Shown here piece by piece: positions 1-11,185 of a DNA stretch of 64,000 bases (positions are counted from its first letter, which is position 1; every line of letters starts with the position of its first letter). The notes beneath the pieces were generated by a model. The model saw only the letters and a list, made by a program, of their open reading frames with translations, did no database searches and was not told the origin of the DNA. Both the position numbers and the translations under genes were made by a program. The stretch is from NCBI GenBank assembly GCA_016748015.1, contig JAAOMT010000012.1, positions 175,583 to 239,582 on the forward strand, read 5' to 3'. The stretch is from Geosiphon pyriformis (taxonomy: Eukaryota; Glomeromycota; Glomeromycetes; Archaeosporales; Geosiphonaceae).

Positions 1-90
1 ACTTGGAAATGAGTCCTCAACAGGCTGGACGGTTATCCATATGATGACCATGAAATCTAAAGAATGGCAAGTGCCAAGGCCGAAAACGCC

Positions 91-519
91 ATGCCCGAAG
101 AAATACAAGAAATTAAGGACAACCCTTGGATGCCCAAATATAATGAACCTGACTACCCCGAGAATGATTTCTTCACAGATGACCCAGACACATTTCAGAA
201 CTGATATCAGGAATTGGCCCCAACTCACGAAAAACAGGAGCAAAGGTTGGCCGATTTGAATACCAAACTGTGTGATCACTATTTGATCCCCTGTCATTTC
301 CAGTACTGCAACAAATGTGATCTTATGTTCAATCTGTCTCCAAGAATACTGTTTCCAATCACCAAACTACCTGAACCCGAAGAAGAGGTATTGATTACCG
401 AGGACATGTCATTTCAAGATCCAACTGAGGATACTGAAACAGAACAGTATCTCGCGTATTCTGACCTATCCAAAAAACTAGAGCTAAAATGGTATAGTGA
501 CAACGAGGAAGGAATCTGC
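91..519 (+). pseudogene. Pol segment upstream of dUTPase (G1)
   Basis: Acidic stretch joining the Cys-rich module to the dUTPase. It aligns by eye with 46560-47065 of G2: shared features are an EIKxN motif, YQELAPT, and a short Cys cluster (CHFQYCNKCDL) near 290-320. It has one in-frame TGA near 205. The function of the segment is unknown. The Cys cluster could bind zinc together with the upstream Cys-rich module, which is outside the window for this copy. It is in the same frame as the dUTPase, so it is part of one polyprotein. Confidence 0.7.
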
Positions 520-921
520 CCTAAAAAAACACATGACACCAATGCCAGTTTTGACCTACAATACCCTGGACAATGATCCATTATTATAGCCCCACATTTC
601 CTCGTAAAAATAGATCTTAAGATAGCGTTAGAAATTCTTGTTAGTACAATGGTACAAGTTGCCTTTCGATCTAGTCTAGCCAAGAAAGGAATCGACGTAA
701 AAGGAGGAATTATCGATGCTGGTTACACAGGAAACATTATTGTAATACTACAGAACAATTCGGACAGACTCTACAAAATAGAATCACAAGAAAAGATTGT
801 CCAAGCTATCTTCCTACCCATAGTTAAAATATCCCAATTAACCCTGGTAACAATCTGAGAAGAATTAGGCCTTACTGCCTGAAGAATCAACGGATTTGGA
901 TCAAGTGAAAAAGGAAACATA
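520..921 (+). pseudogene. dUTPase domain of retrotransposon G1
   Basis: Trimeric dUTPase-type domain, a family that hydrolyses dUTP to dUMP and pyrophosphate. All five family motifs can be placed: motif 1 NASFDL (541-558), motif 2 RSSLAKKG (about 667-690), motif 3 GIIDAGYTG (706-732, the clearest), motif 4 KIVQAIFLP (793-819) and the Gly-rich motif 5 NGFGSSEKG (889-915). In-frame stops lie at 574-576 and twice in 856-882. Motif 1 has Ser-Phe where Gly-Tyr or Gly-Phe is usual. The domain is fused between the protease/Cys-rich part and the RT, unlike the usual retroviral placements. Identification is confident; activity is lost in this copy. Confidence 0.88.
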
Positions 922-1491
922 CCAGTTAATTTCATGGAGGAAAACAGTAACCAGGTAGAATTTATTAACACTGATACCATCATCTCCATTCCCCCATACC
1001 GACAATACATCCTTAAGGTGAATTGAAAGATCCAAGATCAAGTCCTGTTATTTGAAGCCAGTTCCGAAATCTGTTCCCTAGCCAATGTTGCTAATCTATA
1101 CCTACTGGCCAAAGCCCATAAACACTTCAAAATCCTCATCCACAATCCAATAGAAGATGTTATTGAAATCCCTAAAGAGACCTTCGTCAGTTCCATATCC
1201 ACAGATATTCAGAATTCTAAAAAATCCCAGTCTATTCCAGATTTTGCACAATTATTCTTATTCTGTGACATTACCTCACAAGTATGGAATTTGCCAAAAG
1301 AAAGTTACTTGTTCACACCAGAAGAGATCAATAAATTGAATTTAGGAAATTTAAGTACCCTGCAACAAATGCAATTCAAAGTCTTTCTGAATCAGTATGC
1401 TGATGTCTTTGCAAGTGAAAATGAGTTTGGACACACTGACATTGTGAAGCATCAGATTGATACAGGAGACACTCGACTGATTAAGCAATGA
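922..1491 (+). pseudogene. dUTPase-RT connector (G1)
   Basis: Connector between dUTPase and RT in the same frame. It ends with the usual gypsy lead-in to RT: a segment like FASENEFGHTDIVKHQIDTGD just before a TGA at 1489-1491. The middle part (about 950-1200) looks like a beta-rich module and aligns with 47500-47800 of G2 and the matching part of G3. No catalytic motif is visible, so it is probably structural. Confidence 0.65.
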
Positions 1492-2289
1492 GCTTACCGT
1501 GTACCCCCATTTGACAATAACCTAATTAAGCAAGAAATGCAACGGATGCTTGATAACGGCCTAATTAAAGAATTATTAAGCCCTTGGTCCTCTCCAGTAG
1601 TCTTGGTTACCAAGAAAAATGGAAAAGTGCAATTCTGCGTAGATTATCAAAAACTAAATAGCATCACGCGAGAAGATAGTTATCCCACTCCCCTCATCCA
1701 GGAAATTCTGGGCAATCTAGGAAAAAAAAAATGGTTCTCATTATTAGATTTAGCAAGTGGTTACTGGCAAGTTGAAATAGACCCCAAAGACAAAGAAAAA
1801 ACAGCGTTTACCACTCAAGATAGAAACTTCAAGTTTAACATAATGCCTTTTGGACTTTGTAATGCTTCTGCCACATTTCAATGTCTGATAGATGTAGTAT
1901 ACAAAGGAATCCTTTGGAAATCAGTAGTAGTCTACCTAAATAACACAAACATATTCTCCGAAACATTCAATGACCATCTGCTCCACCTGCAACAAGTCTT
2001 CGAATGCTTTCGTAGTGCTGGATTGAAACTCAATCCCAAGAAGTGCTTCTTTGGAAAAACCGAGTTAAAATTCCTAAGACATGTAATTGGCAAGGACGGA
2101 GTTAAATCCGATCCAAATAAAGTACAAAAAGTCAAGGATTTTCTAGTCCCAATCAACCTCAAAGAATTACGAAGATTTCTAGAATTGGCAAGATATTATT
2201 GTCAATTTGTCAAAGATTTCTCGAACATCACAAAACCACTTCATCAATTGTTGTCCAAATATGTACTGTACTTGTGGAAGGAAGATTAA
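1492..2289 (+). pseudogene. Reverse transcriptase domain (G1)
   Basis: Gypsy-type RT that copies element RNA into cDNA. Visible family blocks are SPWSSPVVLVTKKNGK, FCVDYQKLN, WFSLLDLASGYWQV, AFTTQD and MPFGLCNASATFQ, followed by the catalytic box. That box reads YLNN at 1933-1944 where YxDD is required, so both metal-binding Asp positions are Asn codons (G-to-A changes). Open from 1537 until TAA at 2287, with RNase H continuing in the same frame. Catalytically dead. Confidence 0.93.
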
Positions 2290-2736
2290 CAGAAAGCATT
2301 CGACTATCTCAAGCAGCAATTGATCACATCTTCAATCCTGATTTATCCAGATTTCACTAAATGGTTCATTGTCACTACGGACACCTCGAAAAATGCTCTA
2401 GGAGCAGTCTTATTACAGATAGGACTGGACAATAGAAAACACCCAGTTGCCTACACTAGTCGCAGTACCAGCCCAGCAGAAAAGAATTACAGCACAACAG
2501 ATCTGGAATGTCTCGCCATTTATTGGGCCATACAGACTTGGAAACATTACCTCAGTTAACCATTTGACCTATATACCAACCACAAAGGACTTATTTGGTT
2601 ACTTAACAATCCACAACTAGAAGGAAAATATGCAATATGGAGTACTTATCTGCAACAATTCCCACTCAAAGTCGATTACAAGGAAGGATCCAAGAACACC
2701 AATGCCGACAGTTTGTCAAGGATGCCACAAACCTAA
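2290..2736 (+). pseudogene. RNase H domain (G1)
   Basis: RT-linked RNase H of the gypsy type. Blocks seen are TTDTSKNALGAVLLQ (first catalytic Asp in TTDTS), HPVAYTSRSTSPAEKNYSTT, LECLAIYWAI and, after an in-frame TAA at 2557, YTNHKGL (normally YTDHK, so an Asp-to-Asn change) and NADSLSRMP at the end. The stop at 2734-2736 could be genuine or a mutation, because integrase homology resumes in another frame. Confidence 0.88.
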
Positions 2737-3640
2737 TCCCAGACCCATGGACACACTCATTTATCAATGACTATATCAGTACCTATTGACACTATGTTTC
2801 AAGGAGATATTATCTCAACAAAAACAAAGTACCATATGAAAACAAGCCCAAAATTATTTTATTCAAGACAACCAACTATATCGACGAGAACGCTGAAACC
2901 ACTCCAACCCACAATGACTAATCAAGGACAGTGAAAGAGAAACTATACTATATAGCGTGCACTCAGATCTGACTGCAGGACACTTTAACAAAGATGCTAC
3001 CCTTGAAAGAACACTAAACTTATACTATTGGCCAACAATGTACAAAGACATTTTCAAATACATGCTCAATTGTGACATATGTCAGTAAAGAGAAGAAGCA
3101 AGATCAACAGAACCACTTCGACCCATTCCAATTGGAAATCCATTTGATAGAATTGGGATCAACTTGGTTGGACTTCTTTCAATTACATCCCAAAAAAATC
3201 GCTATATTGCTATAGCCATAGACTATCTTACAAAATGGCCAGAAGCCAGAGCAATCCAAGTGGCCAACGCCAAAACAGTAGCCGAATTTGTGCATCAAGA
3301 CCTAATTTGCCAACATGGATGTCTGAAAGAATTATTATTTGATCAGGAAACACACTTTGTTAATAATACGCTGACTGAACTAAGCCAACAGTTTGAAATA
3401 AAGAGACCCTTATTATCACCATATCATCCACAAATGAATGGACTGGTAGAATGATTTGACAGAACACTGTGCGAAGCACTAGCAAAAATAAGTCATGAAA
3501 ACAAACAAGAATGGGACTTATTCATACCTTCTGTACTCTTTGCATACCGAACATTAAAACAAAATACGACTCAGTTCACACCGTTCAAACTAGTCTATGA
3601 AAGAAAAGCAATGTTACTGATTAAATGAGTGATATCATCA
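2737..3640 (+). pseudogene. Integrase domain (G1)
   Basis: Ty3-type integrase that would insert cDNA. The N-terminal zinc finger shows HSDLTAGHF near 2960 and CDICQ near 3080. In the core the first catalytic Asp is Asn (GINLVGL near 3155). The second is kept (FDQETHF near 3350), as is the Glu in NGLVE before a TGA at about 3453. A net frame change separates it from RNase H. The C-terminal part is weak. Confidence 0.88.
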
Positions 3641-3790
3641 TACCCAACAGAAACAATTAATGAAGAAAATTTTGAAGCTATCTTATACCAAAGAATGTAC
3701 CAGCTAATGGAAATGTTGGAAAACAATCAAACATTACATGAACAAAGCCATGATAACAGATACATATGGTTTTGCAGGAGCTCAATTTTA

Positions 3791-3805
3791 AAAAAAGAGG
3801 GATAA
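3791..3805 (+). other. Polypurine tract of G1
   Basis: A-rich/G run ending in GATAA directly before the LTR start TGTTAT. The same GATAA-TGTTA arrangement precedes the 3' LTR of G2 at 51411. It would prime plus-strand DNA synthesis. Confidence 0.65.
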
Positions 3806-3837
3806 TGTTATCTAAGTAGAAAAACCAATCTAAAGTT

Positions 3838-4065
3838 ATGAAAAAATGTAACCAAAACGTGACATAACACAGAATAATGCACAATAATATTGGATAATGT
3901 GTTATAACATAGGATAACGTGTTATAACACAAGATAATACAGAATAGTGCGCAATAACATAGAATAACATGTTATAATGTAGAATAATACAGAATAATAT
4001 GTAATAACGTCAGATAATGTGTTATAACATAGGATAACTAGTGATAATGTAGAAAAACAAAGCAA
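3838..4065 (+). repeat. Tandem palindrome-rich repeat in G1 LTR
   Basis: About ten degenerate copies of a roughly 20-bp unit built on AGAATAACATGTTATAATG. Many units contain near-palindromic GTTATAAC. It occupies the same place in the LTR as the ATTGCT palindrome array of G2, so it may be a promoter or enhancer module. No function is shown. Confidence 0.75.
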
Positions 4066-4441
4066 TAACAGAAACAACAAAGCAATAGCTAGCAATAGCA
4101 AAACAATTGAAAGCAATCCTGTAAAACCAAAAGAATATATAAAAGCAAGTAGTTGTAGAAGTAAGAAAAGACAAACAGATAGATACAAACCTCTAAACAA
4201 GAATTAAATATCCATATCTCTTTATCCTTTATTATCTTCCCTATTTCATCTCCTGAAATAAACCAATTATTAAAAAGAAATCAGAATCATGAATTTATGT
4301 TCTCGAACTTCATGGAATTTACGTGAATTAACCCTTGTCTCATACCTCCATTCTAGAACAGATGCTATTAGCATAACTGTCTTGAACTTATTAATGATTT
4401 GGACCAATCACTCTTGATCACAGTGATTGACGATACTAATT

Positions 4442-4482
4442 TATCTTTTTTTTTTCTTTTTTTTTCTTTTTTTGTCTTATTT
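4442..4482 (+). repeat. Poly(T) tract in G1 LTR
   Basis: T runs interrupted by single C. The family-A LTRs carry a similar T-rich tract at the same relative place, after the motif describing the body of the LTR. Confidence 0.7.
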
Positions 4483-5159
4483 TTGTGGAGCAGCAACATA
4501 GTAAAATTGACTGTCTGGGAATAGACTTCGTGATAGCCTGGTAAAAAAGAGAAGCTCCCCCTAAGTTTTGGATATTAACATTATCTTGTTAGCTTACCAG
4601 AAGGGTGAAAAGACAATGCCAGATCCTAACAACTGCGCTTGTTAGCTCGAAGAAGAAAGCTCACATTTACAAAAAACATTGTAATCAATGAAAAACAAAC
4701 TCTGTGCCTTATAACCAAAAAACTCAATGGGTAAATTCACATCCAGGAATAGACCTTCAGAGACTGATAATTAAGACTAAGCTAACAGAATTACGCGGAA
4801 GATACATCATCCATAATTGAGAGCACCAAACATTACTATTTCCCATACCCATCAAGTTTATCTGTAACAATGCTTTTTATAATCCAAACATAATCATGCA
4901 GAATGGAGATTTGGACCTAGACTCAACATATCATGTTTTAAAAATACTAATTATAAATGGTAATGCACCCAACCCAATGTAAACAAAACTGTACACAATA
5001 CAATATATTTCTAACTTCTTGAAGAATATTTATTAAGCTGTCACACAATTAACTTGATAAGCTTTGAAAACATGATCACTTAAAAGAGGTATTAGAAAGT
5101 TAATAATAGATAATAGTTGTGATTTTATTAACAGATTTATATTTTTTAATAATTTGCTT

Positions 5160-6230
5160 CTTTACTTATTACTGGAATTGGTTTCCAAGTACCTAACAAT
5201 GTTTTCTTAATTTGTCTTGTTTTAAAAAAGTCTATTCTTTTCATTCGTGCAATTTTACTGAATTTTTTTATTTCTTCACTTAATATCCATTTATGGCTAA
5301 TATCACAAAAAACACAATTAGAGACATTTGGATTTACAAACTGTGTCTTTCTTATCTGAACTTGAAATCAATTTGATTCAGCAATAAAGCTAGGATGTAT
5401 ATGAGACCTGTATATTTTACTTTTAGAATATCCAATAACATTAAAAAAGTTAGTATGCAATCTCTCAAATTTGATACAGTTATGTGCTGCAATTTCTCAA
5501 TGCCATTGTAAAAATGTAGAAGGAATCAATAATTTGAGCATTTTCTTAATTTTTTCAAGTATTGCATCATGGCCTTAATGTTAATTTAAAAGTTTAGATT
5601 GAGAAATTACAATTCTTTCTTGAATCAGCTTGCAAACTTCAGACTTCAATTATAGTCATTGTTCTTTATCAGCAATTTCAATTAATTGGTAAATAAAATA
5701 GTGCCAAGCAGACCAAATTGGTACAAACATTTGTCTAACTGCAAGTCTTAATAAAGACCTATTGAAACAAACTCCAATGGAAAATTTAATAATTGCTTGT
5801 AAATAAAAAAAGACTTGTTTATACTTTAACCTGAATGTAGAATCTATTTCATTTTGAGTCCATTCTAAGTAACCTTCAACAGATGAATTTTCCTTAGAAA
5901 CAATATATGGTCATATTAATTTAGAAGCTATTGCATGCCTATATATATTACATATCAAATTCTACGACTTATAATGATCAGAACATTTTTTAAAAAACTG
6001 CAGTTGACTTTCATTCCAATATTCCTAACATTATGTAAAGTATTTTATATTGATATTTCAATTGATATAAGTATTGCTGTGTTTAGAAGGCTTGACAACA
6101 TGACATTGTATTATTTTCTATGTGATTATGCAAGTATGTGAAGAATCAAATTAACAGTCTTCATTATTGATTATCAGTTGGGATTAAGAGGCAAAAAGTG
6201 TTGTAAATGCATTGTTACGATTGAAACACA
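5160..6230 (-). pseudogene. Unidentified decayed protein-coding region
   Basis: Read on the minus strand, a long protein-like frame runs from about 6120 to 5150 with scattered stops and perhaps one frame change. Readable pieces are VSKENSSVEGYLEWTQNEID, LRLAVRQMFVPIWSAWHYF, FERLHTNFFNVIGYSKSKIY, a CVFCDISHKWIL segment with a CX2C pair, and near the end LLGTWKPIPV. The residue texture (Trp, His, Cys kept; frame maintained) is that of a former gene and not of random A+T-rich DNA. I do not recognise the family. It may be a transposon protein, as its neighbours are, or a dead host gene. Confidence 0.5.
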
Positions 6231-7093
6231 TAGTTTTTATTAATTATCACATGTATTAGCCACTAATGTCATATAATTAGCCACCCTATTTTTAGATAGT
6301 AATCATTGATCTGATCATTAACCTGGTCATTGACCACTTTAGATAGCTATATAAATGATGATTCCCTTAGCTGTAAAAAGACATGATCAAAGTAATAAAA
6401 TAAACAATATCAATTACTTCTTTTCATAATTGCTTATTCCTCTTTTCTTATCTTCAAGTATCTACTTGTTGGCATTCACATATCTTATCTTTTCTCCTTC
6501 TTGATTTGTATTTGTTAGAATTAACCTGAAAAGCAATTGGCTTGCTCTTGTAATTCATTGAATAAAGAAACAATTGAAAAGTACAACAATACCTGTTATT
6601 GATTCTAAGAATCACCGAGTTGAGGCATAAAATAATAGCAGTGGTGTTATCTTGTTGACAATCACGGACTATTCCTCTACCTTCAGATTTAAGAAAAGAC
6701 TAGCGACTGTGATTTTTATGAGACTGATCACACATCTTGAATTCCTATTTATTCAATTCGCTCCCTTATTGTAATTTTTTCTTTGTTTATTTCCATTGCC
6801 ATACAATACTGTTTTCTTTTGCTATTTGTTAGCTTGTTACTCCAACCCATAACAGCATTATCAAAATTAGGTTTTTTTTTACTGAGAATTTGTGATTTGC
6901 ACTTAGAATCCTACAGTTGTATTAAAACCTTCATTTTTATAATTTGGCTGCTTTTTATAATCTGAGGCACCTCATATGACATAAGACACTTCACATGTCC
7001 AATTAGATATAAGGCAAAATAATGTTTGAGACATAACAGATATATCAATGCATTATAAAAGCAAAATGCAATAAAAAGTGTGTTCTTATTAAC
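6231..7093. other. A+T-rich region upstream of the pogo pseudogene
   Basis: No gene supported. It probably holds the 5' flank of the pogo-like element, whose terminal inverted repeats I could not place. CACTGTA at 8784-8790 is a candidate right terminus and CAGTG near 6639 a weak left partner. Confidence 0.4.
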
Positions 7094-8647
7094 ATGCCAA
7101 AAAATGTGAACCAAAAGCGAGCAGCAATCTCCTTGGAGACTAAAAAAGCTCTCTGTCAGTACAAACTAAAGCATTCTAATTACTCAACAAATAGACTTAT
7201 TAAAATATTTAATCTAAAGATTGACTGCTCTACAAAAATACTCACAAAATCAGACCAATGAATTGAAAAAAATGTATTTGGCAACTTTGGTCAATTGACA
7301 AAGGACAAGAAAGAGATGTTTCTAAAGATAAATAATGCATTGAGAGAATGAATGCTTGGAGCACTAACTACCAACTGCATTCTTACTGGAAAAATTTTAC
7401 AAATAAAAGCTCTCAAGTTTGCTGAAAAGTTTTCAGAAGAAAATAACTTTAAAACATCAAATAGTTGGTTAGAAAAGTTCAAGAAACATCATAATTTGCA
7501 TCATATTAAGATGTATAGCAAAGCAAATAGTATCCTCTTGGAAATTTTACCAGAAGAATGAGAAAAACTGCATGAGATTATTAGCAAATATGATCTAAAT
7601 AATGTTTACAATACTGATAAGACAGCATTATTCTTTAAAATGCCACCAAATACAACTTTGGCAACAAAATTTACTTCTGGAACCAAGCGTGATAAGAGTC
7701 AAATTACTATACTTCTTGCTTATAATGCAACAGGTAGCATCAAGTTGCAGCTTTTAATTATCGGTAAAGCTGCAAAGCCATAATGTTTTTGCAATATTAA
7801 TATAAATACACTTTCAATCACTTATTATTACAATACAAAAGCATAAATGCAAACTGATATTTTTAGTGAATGACTTAATTTATTAAATGAAGAAATGTGT
7901 TACAAGAAAAAAAAGATTTTACTATTGCTTAATAATGCTGGTTTTTATGGTAAAAAATCTTTAGTATTATCTAATATTATAATTAAATACCTACTATCCA
8001 ATACAACATCCCATTTGCAACCATTAGATGCAAAAATTATTACATCTTTTAAGACACAATACTAAAAGTTGTTTCTTTTCCATCTTATTAATCAGTATGA
8101 TGGCAAAATTCCAATATCAACAGTAACATTAAAGGATGTGATTGACTTTCTAATTGATGTATAGTCAATGGTAACAACAACTACAATTCAAAACTGTTGG
8201 CATTATACGGAAATTCTAAATAATAGTTAAATGCCAGCCCATCCATTAGATATTAAACAAAAACTCCTACAAGAAGTACAAGTTCTTATTGAGCATGTTG
8301 ATATTGACAAGCTATTGGCAATAGATTTTATTAATATTGACAAGTTTGAACATTATTCACTTATGCCTCAGAGAATAAAATTATGGATCTTATTAACAAC
8401 AAGTATAGTGGAAATTCTAATATAAATGAAGATTTAGAAAGTAAAAATGAAGATAAATCTTTGTCTTTGCTATCTACATATTAAGATTAAAACTGTATTT
8501 GAAAATACATTGCACTATTGTGAAGAGCAGTATAATAAAAAAGTTGATTCAAACTTTTTTAAAACTTTGAAAACATTAATTCATAATACTGTTCTCAAAG
8601 TTTAAGAAAAGAAAAAACAGTTGCAAATAAATAGCTTTTTTAAATAA
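7094..8647 (+). pseudogene. pogo/Tigger-like DDD transposase, dead
   Basis: 517-codon frame held without net frameshift but broken by about a dozen stops. The N-terminal part (to about residue 140) resembles the CENP-B/Tc5 type DNA-binding region: KALCQYKLKHSN, then SWLEKFKKHHNL. The catalytic core follows: YNTDKTALFF carries the first Asp; SGTKRDKSQITILLAYNATG is the typical strand that follows; the second Asp box LLLLNNAGFYG reads Asn where LDNA is expected; QPLDAKI has the third Asp. CWHYTEIL matches the family end. Each stop is explainable as C-to-T or G-to-A, for example TGA in E-L contexts where Trp is conserved. The start ATG opens MPKNVNQKRAAIS. It would move the element by cut and paste at TA sites. 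Confidence 0.85.
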
Positions 8648-9116
8648 AATATATATAATTGGTTATTATATTATGCATGTAATATATAGATCATGTGATA
8701 AGATATTAATTATTTTTTATAGTCTCATCTTTCTATAGTCATCACAAATGTGCTGATCAAAAGATGTGATTATAAAGAAAGTTCACTGTATACTTCTTTC
8801 TTATTGGTTATTTTTCTACTTATTATGATTTTTATTTTTATAAGTAATAATAAAGTGAGTAGAAAAGAAAATTTGAATACAATATAAAAACTTTTACAAA
8901 ATATTATAATTGTATTAGTTGATAAAGCATTTTCTAAACATTAGTATAGTAAAACCAAATGTTTTTCTAATAAACAATTATCAAAATTTTACAAATTAGA
9001 ATTGCTTGTTACCAAATTGGTAAAATTTTTTAAGTTTGATAATATGTCTAAAACTAATTCTTTGTTTTATGCTTAATTAGTTTTTAATATAAAAAGAATT
9101 TTTAAAATGTAAATTT
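8648..9116. other. A+T-rich spacer
   Basis: Right flank of the pogo relic and A+T-rich sequence with no supported gene. It contains ATCATGTGAT near 8690 and ends at the poly(A)-like tail (poly(T) on plus) of the next LINE fragment. Confidence 0.5.
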
Positions 9117-9602
9117 TTTTTTATCATTTAATAAGTAAAACCCAAATGTCATCTAGTATAATATATTAAACTAAGTGATCTAAACTAGGTGCAAATTATG
9201 TATTTTTTATACATAACTAGTCACTTAGGCCAATTAAAGCAACACTATAGAACTATCTTAATAGATACTATATTATTAGTTCCAAAAAAAACTGCAAGGC
9301 TTGTGAAAACCAAAACTAATATCATGTGTTTCCACAATACCAAATAATTTAACAACACTATTAAAAAGTAGTGATGAAAACTCATAGATCTTTAGAGGCA
9401 CCAAACTATTACTTATAATTAAACTTTTTTTTTCCATAATTACTCTAAATCTAGCTCTTATTAACCATATCTCTATTTAATAAGCCACTCTCAAATCTCT
9501 TATCAAGTCAATAATTAACTTGCCAGCAATTTTAGTACAGCCAAAAATAGACAAAGTTTCTGAATACTAATATTTAAAAACAAAGTTTTTGTACAAAGCT
9601 GT
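9117..9602 (-). pseudogene. LINE 3' end: ORF2 C-terminus and tail
   Basis: Minus-strand remnant homologous to 29465-30073. Protein pieces such as VVKLFGIVETHDISFGFHKP match the other copy (IIRLLEIAKTHNISFSFYRL). I recognise this as the C-terminal tail of LINE ORF2 proteins in these fungi, from memory and without a search. After the coding part come a conserved 3' UTR and an A-rich end at 9117. Cut at 9602 by a solo LTR. Confidence 0.55.
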
Positions 9603-10289
9603 TGTTACAGATAATTATTTAGGGTGTTAAAACAAATAACAAACTTATAACTTGGTGCTTAATTGCTATAATAGTGGTAATTTCTGAAGATTTTTATGGT
9701 CTGAAGATTTTGGGTTGAGTCTTTTGTATAATAAACAGAGATTTAAGTATTGTTTTATTCATAGCTTTTCAGAATCACAATTTTGTCAAATTTTTTTCTC
9801 TGCATAATGGCCAGTAATCTTTCTGGTAAGCTATTTTTAATTATAAGTGTTCTATCTTTGTTTTATGAGTCTTTTACCAGTTCTTTTGACATCAGTAATT
9901 CTGTACATTAATCTTTAATCAATTAGTAAATAATAACAAAACAAAAAAGAAAAAAATAAATAAAGAAATAAGTCAAAGCAAGAAAGAGTTAATATCTTAT
10001 CAATAGTTGTGATTAAGAACTATTGGTCTAGTATAATTAAGTATCAACAATTATCAACATAAATTTGTTAATAGTGGAAAGATAAATTGTAATAATAACA
10101 AGTATTTTATTAATATTTGATGTTTTCACTTTAAGTTATAGAATACTATCATATAAAAAGATAGATATGAAATGAAACTGATGGTTCTAAACTAAAGATT
10201 TTGTCTTTTCTGCTTTTAATACTACCACTATATATAAATAAATTTTATTGTACAAGATTCCTTGAATTTCTTAATTTTCTAACTAGAAT

Positions 10290-10431
10290 TTCTGGAATTT
10301 CTGAAATTTTGGAATTTCTGGAATCCTGTAATTTCTTGAAAAAAATTCTGGGATTCTGGAATCTTGCAATTCTTTATACAAAAATCTTATAATTCTGAAA
10401 TCCTGCAATTCCTCTTAGAAAAATTCTGGAA
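10290..10431. repeat. TTCTGGAA repeat cluster in LTR
   Basis: Four exact TTCTGGAA octamers (10290, 10316, 10354, 10424) among many near copies. The octamer is a small inverted repeat (TTC-NN-GAA) like the core of heat-shock-factor sites, in the U3 part of the LTR. A regulatory role is only a guess. Confidence 0.6.
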
Positions 10432-11019
10432 TTCTACTTTTATTACACCTATTATAATTAGCTAATTTATGTACTAATATAATTTTTATATTCTATAAGT
10501 AACACTAATTTATTTTAGCAGTCATGTTTTTTTGATAAGCTATTTGTAAATTTTTTAAATTTTATATCCTTCCTTTGGAGTTTTTTATTAAACTATTTTT
10601 AATGTCAATTACTTAGTGCTTAATTTTTTCAATCAGTTAATAAATCAACAAACAACAAAAAAATAAAAGAAATAAAAGAAAATAAAGAAAATAAGAAAAG
10701 AAAATAAAAATTAATATCTTGTTAATAGCTATAATCAAGAGCTATTGTTTCAGTGTGGTTAAGTGTTGGATTTTATTAACATGGAATATTGATAAAGTAG
10801 AAATAATTAGTATTTTTTAATTAAGTGGTAATAATATGGATTCAAGTAGTAATTGATAATTTATTAATAAGTAATATGGATTTTGAACTGCTTTTAACTG
10901 CTTCTTAACTGGAAATTCTAACTGTGTATTTTAGCTATAAAGTTTAGCTATTCATCAATTCTGTTTTTTCTGCTTTTAACACTCTTACTATATATATATA
11001 ATTGATATTTTACAAGATC

Positions 11020-11185
11020 TTACACATTTGTAAGCAATGTGCTTTAATTTTTTGAGCAATGTTTACATTGCTGAATGATATGCCTTAATCTATTGACATT
11101 GCTTATATTGTTAAGCAATATGTCATAATTCACTGATATAGCTCTTATTGCTAAGCAATGTGTCATAATTCATCAGCAATGTGCT
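11020..11185. repeat. ATTGCT palindrome array, composite solo LTR
   Basis: Repeated units with ATTGCTNAGCAAT-type palindromes (such as ATTGCTAAGCAATGTG) about 40 bp apart, next to a TATATATATA box at 10988-11000. Same module as in the G2 LTRs. Confidence 0.7.

Larger units (their letters stand above)
1..4787 (+). mobile_element. Ty3/gypsy LTR retrotransposon G1, 3' part
   Basis: The 3' part of a Ty3/gypsy element; gag and protease lie beyond the left edge. Domains in order are a pre-dUTPase segment, dUTPase, connector, RT, RNase H, integrase, polypurine tract and 3' LTR. From 91 to 2736 the coding sequence stays in one reading frame, interrupted only by stop codons; a frame change follows before the integrase. 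It keeps more CpG than the other gypsy copies here, so it looks younger or less mutated. It lacks the extra ORF found after the integrase in G2 and G3. It is inactive because of in-frame stops and substituted catalytic residues. Confidence 0.9.
3806..4787 (+). repeat. 3' LTR of G1
   Basis: Starts TGTTA and ends TAACA, giving the short inverted ends expected of an LTR, about 982 bp. Internal landmarks match the family-A LTRs: a pyrimidine-rich run, AGCCTGGTAAAA, and GCTTACCAGAAGGG near 4590-4605. The promoter-side half contains the tandem array listed separately. The right boundary rests on the inverted ends only, since the 5' LTR is outside the window. Confidence 0.6.

Noticed and set aside
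3838-4065. CRISPR-like regular repeat
   Set aside because: Units are degenerate, contiguous and without unique spacers, inside an LTR of a eukaryotic retroelement.
6783-6965. Short hydrophobic ORF as a membrane protein
   Set aside because: Phe/Ile/Leu-rich text is expected when T-rich DNA is translated; no homologue, context or conserved copy supports it. The same applies to 3678-4200 (minus), 11181-11366 and 29240-29449.
7094-8647. Use of an alternative genetic code (TGA as Trp) because many stops fall on Trp positions
   Set aside because: TAA and TAG interrupt the same frames at Gln and Arg positions, and sister copies have TGG, CAA or CAG there. Mutation explains all three stops.
6639-8790. 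Terminal inverted repeats of the pogo-like element
   Set aside because: CAGTG near 6639 and CACTG at 8784 could be the ends, but the following bases agree poorly.
10290-10431. Firm call of heat-shock elements
   Set aside because: TTCTGGAA octamers are present, but the spacing of alternating TTC and GAA blocks is not the regular 5-bp arrangement; kept only as a repeat and a hypothesis.
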